In this document: one piece after another, positions 59,684 through 64,000 of the stretch | Numbering within the stretch: the stretch's first letter is position 1 | How the letters are laid out: each line of letters starts with the position of its first letter | DNA from: Phytophthora hibernalis | Taxonomy: Eukaryota; Oomycota; Peronosporomycetes; Peronosporales; Peronosporaceae | DNA: 64,000 nucleotides | Direction: 5' to 3' | Assembly (NCBI GenBank): GCA_012656075.1 | Contig: JAAKBF010000054.1 | Coordinates: 124,001 to 188,000 of the forward strand | The notes under the pieces: generated by a model | Databases searched by the model: none | Seen by the model: the letters and a program-made list of their open reading frames with translations, nothing else | Told to the model about the DNA's origin: nothing | Translations under genes and position numbers: made by a program

Positions 59684-61261
59684 ATGAGCGGAAAGAAGAG
59701 CAAGCGCACCGCAAGTGCAACCCTTGGAGCCCGCAAGCGCACTCGAGTCGCTCCAGTTGGCGCTAGAGGCGCAATCACACCTGCGCAAGCCTGTGATCTG
59801 CCTACCGCCTCGCTGCTTACCGCAGTGATTCAAGCTTTGCCTGTGCTGTGTGCTCCTGTGCAAAAGGCAACGTCGGTCCACGACGAATCCACACCTGCGC
59901 AAACTTGTGACCCGCCTGTTGCCTCGCTGGATACCACAGTGAACCCAGCTTTGCCTGTGCTGTGTGCTCCTGCGCAAAAGGCAACGTCGATCCACGTTGA
60001 AGGTATCGACACATGTGTAGAAGACCAATCCGCTCGAACTGGCGCAGAGCTGCTGGATGTGATCGACGCATTGAAAAGGACTGATACGGATGATGAAGCA
60101 GTGACTTCGTATCGGCGCACAAGATGCTGGCGACGCACCCGAAGCTGGTACCGCTTGTGATAGGGGAAGTACGCCCACAATACTGGCGCTGCTTCTAGTG
60201 GTAACACACGAACCATAATAAGGGGTGGCATTGTGACGAATTGGACTGTCCGAAACCCTGGGAAGGTCGTGCCGACGACATGCAACGATTACGAGTTGTG
60301 GACCATCGTCCAGCTACGAAAGGAATGCGCGGAGAGAAAATTCCGTCTCAGCCGCAAGGTGGCTAGGCCTGAGCAAATTCGGCACCTCAAAGACTACGAT
60401 GCAGCTCAAAGAGCGATGCAGGCATCGGTGGATGAAGAAAATAGTTTGGAGCCTCGGCTGCGGAAGACGAAACACTGCGCCATTCGACTGATGAATATTC
60501 TCAGCTCGGATCGTTTTGTTCAGCGACTTGTATCGTCGGACGATGCAGCAACGCGTGAACAAAGTGATGCAGGTGAAATGAATCAAAGGACGGCGCTGTG
60601 GAGAGACGTTGGGGATCAGTATCGAACCAACACATCCGATTTTAAAAACCTCTTTGCTGCGGCCGCAAACGACCTAAACTTTGCGGGCATCAATCCATCC
60701 ACTATTGTCGACCATGAGACGGCCAAGCTCTACGGCATCTGGAAGAAGGTGAACGGCAACTATGTCAAGGCATTGGCCAAATTCAACGTGTCCGGTCAAA
60801 ACTCAAACGAGTTTTACGACTTCTGCTCTGGTGATCTGGACGTTGTGCACCTTCATGTGCGCGTTAAGGAGAATCCAGAGCTGGAACGTTTTGTTAGAGG
60901 TGGCATGCGTGTAGAGGATGAAATCGACTAGCTCAGTTTGGCTACAGTCACTCCGCCGACAACCAAATCGTCAAAATGGCAAGACCAAGTACTCAAGACG
61001 ATCAACAGAATGGCTGATATCTTCGTGAAAGCTTCCGCAGCAGTTGTCGCTCCCTCCACAAGCAGTACGAGTCGCGGGCCGCACGATGAGGACGTTCTGA
61101 TCGATCGCATTGCAAAACTACACCAGCTGATCGACCAAGTGAAGAAAAGTCGACGGAAATTGAAACTCAGTAGCAATCCGGACCCTATGCTAGCTACAAG
61201 CCTTGGTATCCATCAGCAGCGACTTCAACACTACGAAGCTCGACTTGCGGATCTGGATTAG
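59684..61261 (+). pseudogene. Transposon-associated DNA-binding-type protein (probable Harbinger ORF1), interrupted
   Basis: Three consecutive open segments in one register (59684-60160, 60233-60931, 60938-61261). The first holds a 38-residue duplication (TPAQACDLPTAS... and TPAQTCDPPVAS..., 59779-60006). The second has a SAP-like helical motif (WTIVQLRKECAERKFRLS) and a conserved globular part (NDLNFAGINPSTIVDHETAK). The last is a basic coiled tail. A single TAG (60929-60931) separates the second and third, and a frame disturbance plus TGA separates the first and second. The minus-strand Harbinger transposase converges on it, so I infer the accessory protein of a PIF/Harbinger element. No direct domain match is certain. 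Confidence 0.5.
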
Positions 61262-61385
61262 CTCGCGCTGGATAGATCATTCGTGTCGCTGGCTCGAGGC
61301 ATCTAGTAGCAACAAATTTGAGGGATCCTAGTGCACGATTTCGATGCTAGGATTTTACTAGGCGAAGCCTGCGCTTCGTCGACTG

Positions 61386-62125
61386 CTACTCGTTTTCTTT
61401 TCCTTCTCTTGCCCGCCGAGCCCTATTACCACGGGGGCGAATAGTAGCGCTAGGCTCAATAAACTCAACGACAGCATTGTGAATCCATTCCGAACGGCTG
61501 TACGTATCAGTTTCGATTTCCAGGTCTGACGAGGGGTAGAGGCAGCGATAACGCGATGTATCTTGCGGACCAACGGTAAAATCGGCTGGTGCGTCTTCAG
61601 CTAAACAGACTTCTGCGACGCCTTCGATCAAATCGTCATCATCCACAACTCTATAGCTCCTATTTTCACGAAGGCGCTGATTAACGCACCAGTTGTGCAA
61701 AATGCACGCCGCAAGTATCGTTCGGGGCACCCGCTTAAACGAAATCTCTAACGGCGCCCTGAAGACACGCCACTTACAAACCAACAGACCGAAAGCCATT
61801 TCTATCCTAATCCGAAGCTGGCTGAGGTGAAAATTATAGCTGTCGTGGGCTGCCGAAGAGATACGAGGCCTCGGGAACGGAGTCAATAACTGATTGGTGT
61901 TGGTGTATGCGTTGTCGCCAACGACATAGAGTCCTTTTGGGAGTTCACTTGCTACACCCGAAAGCTTCCACTATAGAAATGCAACTGCATCGACGGTTCC
62001 ACCAGGGCTCGAGCAGCTCACAGCAGTAAATCGGCTTAAATGATCGCAGCACGCCTGCACGTTTACTCCATATCGTTGGTAGTGAAGCGCCCTTGTATCG
62101 TGAAAGGGTTAAACGGGGTATCGAC
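61386..62125 (-). pseudogene. PIF/Harbinger (DDE_4) transposase, 5'-truncated
   Basis: On minus, the readable core runs YGVNVQACCDHLSRFTAVSC, then GGTVDAVAF, an in-frame TAG, then GLYVVGDNAYTNTNQLLTPF and the C-terminal signature NFHLSQLRIRIEMAFGLLVCKWR...ILHNWCVN. These are DDE superfamily-4 features. Similarity stops near 62125, where the upstream third of the gene is missing. The interrupting codon may be a true nonsense change. It is arranged tail-to-tail with the 59684-61261 gene, as in two-gene Harbinger elements. Confidence 0.8.
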
Positions 62126-62612
62126 CTACCCTATACCCTCGTAAAGATTGTATTTTTTATGGAAACCTGCTGCAAAGCGATGAACACAATTTGACAGGAG
62201 AAGGCACCTTAAACTCTAAAAAATCAGAGAAAATATAATTTAATACCAGTTATCAAACCCCACTATTTTGGGTACAGCTACTTATCAAGGATACGATATA
62301 ACAAGAATATCCAGTTTAAGTTTTTTAAGAGTGATGTTCTTCAAATTAGTTTGGGCTTCGACTTAGACCCATAAGAACTCTGGCAGAAAAAGTTCAAACT
62401 TATTATGGAACCGACCTTTCGCAAATTACGACCTCTTTCAGGATCAGGGTTGGCATAAACCATGCTCGAAATTTTTCGTAAAACCATTTGACTGTATAAC
62501 TCTTTTTAAAAGAACAGAGTCCTGGACAAACTACGTTTTACATGTTTTACGTGAACTTGATCTTGGCTCGTGGTTTGCACGGAGTCGAAGGCGCCTTTAC
62601 TAAAGTTGGATC
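62126..62612. other. AT-rich stretch, no recognised feature
   Basis: About 490 bases rich in A and T runs between the truncated Harbinger gene and the HNH-like gene. No terminal inverted repeat or coding frame could be supported. Confidence 0.4.
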
Positions 62613-63261
62613 ATGCAGGCCGTTCGGACCCGGCACTATGTTCCAGAAGATACCGATTCTCCCCAAATAACGATGTCATCTCTCTCGACCAACACCTCGA
62701 TCGTTGACGTGGTAACTGACGAATTCAAGTATCAGCGTATCGAGAGTGAAGAGTGGTTCGGGAATGTGGGGAAGGCGCAGAGCTGTCATTTGATGTCAAG
62801 AGAACATTGCCGGAGATATGCAAGCTATCACAAGTATGACAACGATCAAAGCAATCGCCTTGCCCTTACGTCAGACATGCACGACTGGTACGATGGTCGC
62901 TCGTTTGCCGTGCCGGTTATGAACATTTCCGTCGAATCCGTGTCTGAAGGTCCGGTAGTCGGGAGCAGATACAAGGTATGAATTCTTCGTGCTCCGATTG
63001 AGTACTTCAGTATGGTCTGACAATGTTCGCGGTGTCATACTGTAGGTGAACTTGATCGTACGCGCGTTAAACGCTGGATACGCAGGACTGATCTCACTGC
63101 ACTTGAAGGAAGGCTTTGTTGCGTCGGAGGATGGCTTGGAGATGCGAACATCTGTCTACGTTCAGAACGCGAAGGTGTTTTGCGAGTGTATGGAGTGGAA
63201 GCGTAAAGAAATCGATAAGGAGTGGAAATCCTACTATGACATGGTACCTGCGGTAGATTGA
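62613..63261 (+). CDS. HNH-nuclease-like protein of a probable oomycete family
   Basis: Two exons, 62613-62975 and 63046-63261, joined in frame across a GT-AG intron. The central block AQSCHLMSREHCRRYASYHK...NRLALTSDMHDWYDGRSF has the spacing of an HNH-type fold: a His after a conserved Cys, then an Asn-x-Leu-x-Leu strand and a second His followed by (F/Y)D-G. The C-terminus (MEWKRKEIDKEWKSYYDMVPAVD) is unfamiliar. I recall similar multi-copy hypothetical proteins in oomycete genomes, but whether they cut DNA is unknown. The transposon-rich neighbourhood fits either a selfish-element protein or a nuclease domain recruited for another use. Confidence 0.55.
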
Positions 63262-63653
63262 CTAAGCTTACTTGAAATACACACCGTGCTTGCATTTTCA
63301 AAAAATCACCCTAACAAGTACTTACTACTACTACAGTAGTACTATTAATAAATATAAAGTTAGTAATCACCCCGCCAAATCGCTGCCGATAGTTAATGCG
63401 ATTGAAAATTTCTGAGACGGTGTCAAACAAAAAGCTGTTTACGAACGTAAGTACGAATCGCGGAAGGACGTGTGTCTTGTGCATCTATTGAGCCCTTGGT
63501 TGCATTGAATTATGAAATACCCGTTGCATGAAGTATCTATGTATGACTGTGCAGGAAAAGGTGAGCAGAATTATGGGTTGTACATGAAAATAAGCTGGTT
63601 TTAACGACGCGGTGTTTCACTATGTAGAGAATCGCTACCTGTATTACACTACA
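63262..63653. other. Intergenic stretch, no recognised gene
   Basis: About 390 bases; AT-rich near 63300-63360 with a CTACTACTACAGTAGTAC inverted motif. It may be the 5' part of the MULE fragment that follows. Confidence 0.4.
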
Positions 63654-64000
63654 GACCAAACTCATGCGCGAAATGTTTCATCACTTTCCTGAGGTTATGC
63701 TGATAGATGCCACACATGGCACGAACGCGTCCAAGTATAAGATATTCTCCTTCATGGTGCACGATGCGTTCGGGAAAGGGTAATTTGTACAGCATGCTGT
63801 CCTTCAGAATGAGCGGGCATCTACCCTACTTACCTCCTTGGAGGAGTTCAAATCCAACAATCCGGCATGGTCCAAGCTACAGTGCGTCATCGTTGACAAG
63901 GATTTTACTGAAATAGCCGTTCTGAAAGCGGCGCTGCCAGATGTGGTGATTCTACTTTGCCAGTTTCACGTCATAAAGTACCTACGAGAGCAAGTTGCAT
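63654..64000 (+). pseudogene. MULE-type (ZSWIM-like) transposase fragment, 3' continues past the window
   Basis: The reading frame gives MFHHFPEVMLIDATHGTNAS, then YKIFSFMVHDAFGKG, an in-frame TAA (63780-63782), then FVQHAVLQNERASTLLTSLE and CVIVDKDFTEI...ILLCQFHVIKYLRE. The DATHGTN and DKDF / CQFHV blocks are the catalytic core of MULE-related transposases. The TAA likely replaced a CAA/CAG glutamine codon. It runs off the right edge. Confidence 0.8.

Noticed and set aside
1..64000. RxLR or Crinkler effector genes
   Set aside because: Searched by eye for a signal peptide followed by RxLR/EER, or for LFLAK; no convincing case was seen.
1..64000. tRNA or rRNA genes
   Set aside because: No cloverleaf with recognisable A and B boxes and no rRNA core motifs were noticed. 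A covariance-model scan would be needed to exclude them fully.

Overview
The window looks like a nuclear segment from an oomycete, most likely Phytophthora or a close relative. Genes are compact and carry short GT-AG introns of about 60-80 nt. They encode eukaryotic core proteins (TOR kinase, NOC3, XPF, SMARCD/BAF60, methionine aminopeptidase 1, makorin). Between them lie short AT-richer gaps and typical eukaryotic class II transposons. Assignment to oomycetes is an inference from gene style and protein flavour; no rRNA or tRNA was seen.

Layout. 1-5029: 3' part of a ZFC3H1-like zinc-finger/HAT/leucine-rich-repeat fusion gene. 5183-22978: a cluster of seven PAP2-type lipid phosphate phosphatase genes (A and B on minus, C-G in tandem on plus), with an LRR gene and a makorin gene between B and C. 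A complete hAT element (7153-9093) sits between A and B, and a complete pogo-like element (9788-11448) sits inside an intron of B. 22969-23125: a 35-bp minisatellite. 23200-40440: a housekeeping block (XPF nuclease, cytochrome-b5 reductase, DTW-domain tRNA modifier, TOR kinase, NOC3, tetraspanin). 40736-41665: a MULE-type non-autonomous element with a nested Tc1/mariner-type MITE. 42207-51146: SMARCD, a ZC2HC1-like protein, a BK/Slo-type potassium channel and MetAP1. 51795-56092: two ZIP zinc transporters flanking a TLC-domain gene. 57327-59097: a RING-H2 ubiquitin ligase. 59684-64000: transposon-rich end (PIF/Harbinger remnants, an HNH-like lineage protein, a MULE transposase fragment).

Quality caveat. 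Many conserved genes here (TOR, XPF, NOC3, cytochrome-b5 reductase, SMARCD, makorin, BK channel, several PAP2 copies) are broken by single-base shifts. Wherever the site can be localised, nearly all are explained by one missing base in a homopolymer run. I read these as probable consensus errors rather than pseudogenisation, and I annotate the genes across the breaks. Gene spans are therefore given from first to last supported codon, including introns and frame breaks.

Functional themes: membrane lipid signalling (PAP2 cluster), nutrient/growth signalling (TOR), ribosome biogenesis (NOC3), protein and tRNA maturation (MetAP1, DTWD1), ubiquitination (makorin, RING-H2), ion homeostasis (ZIP pair, BK channel), and several transposon families that supply the non-coding structure.
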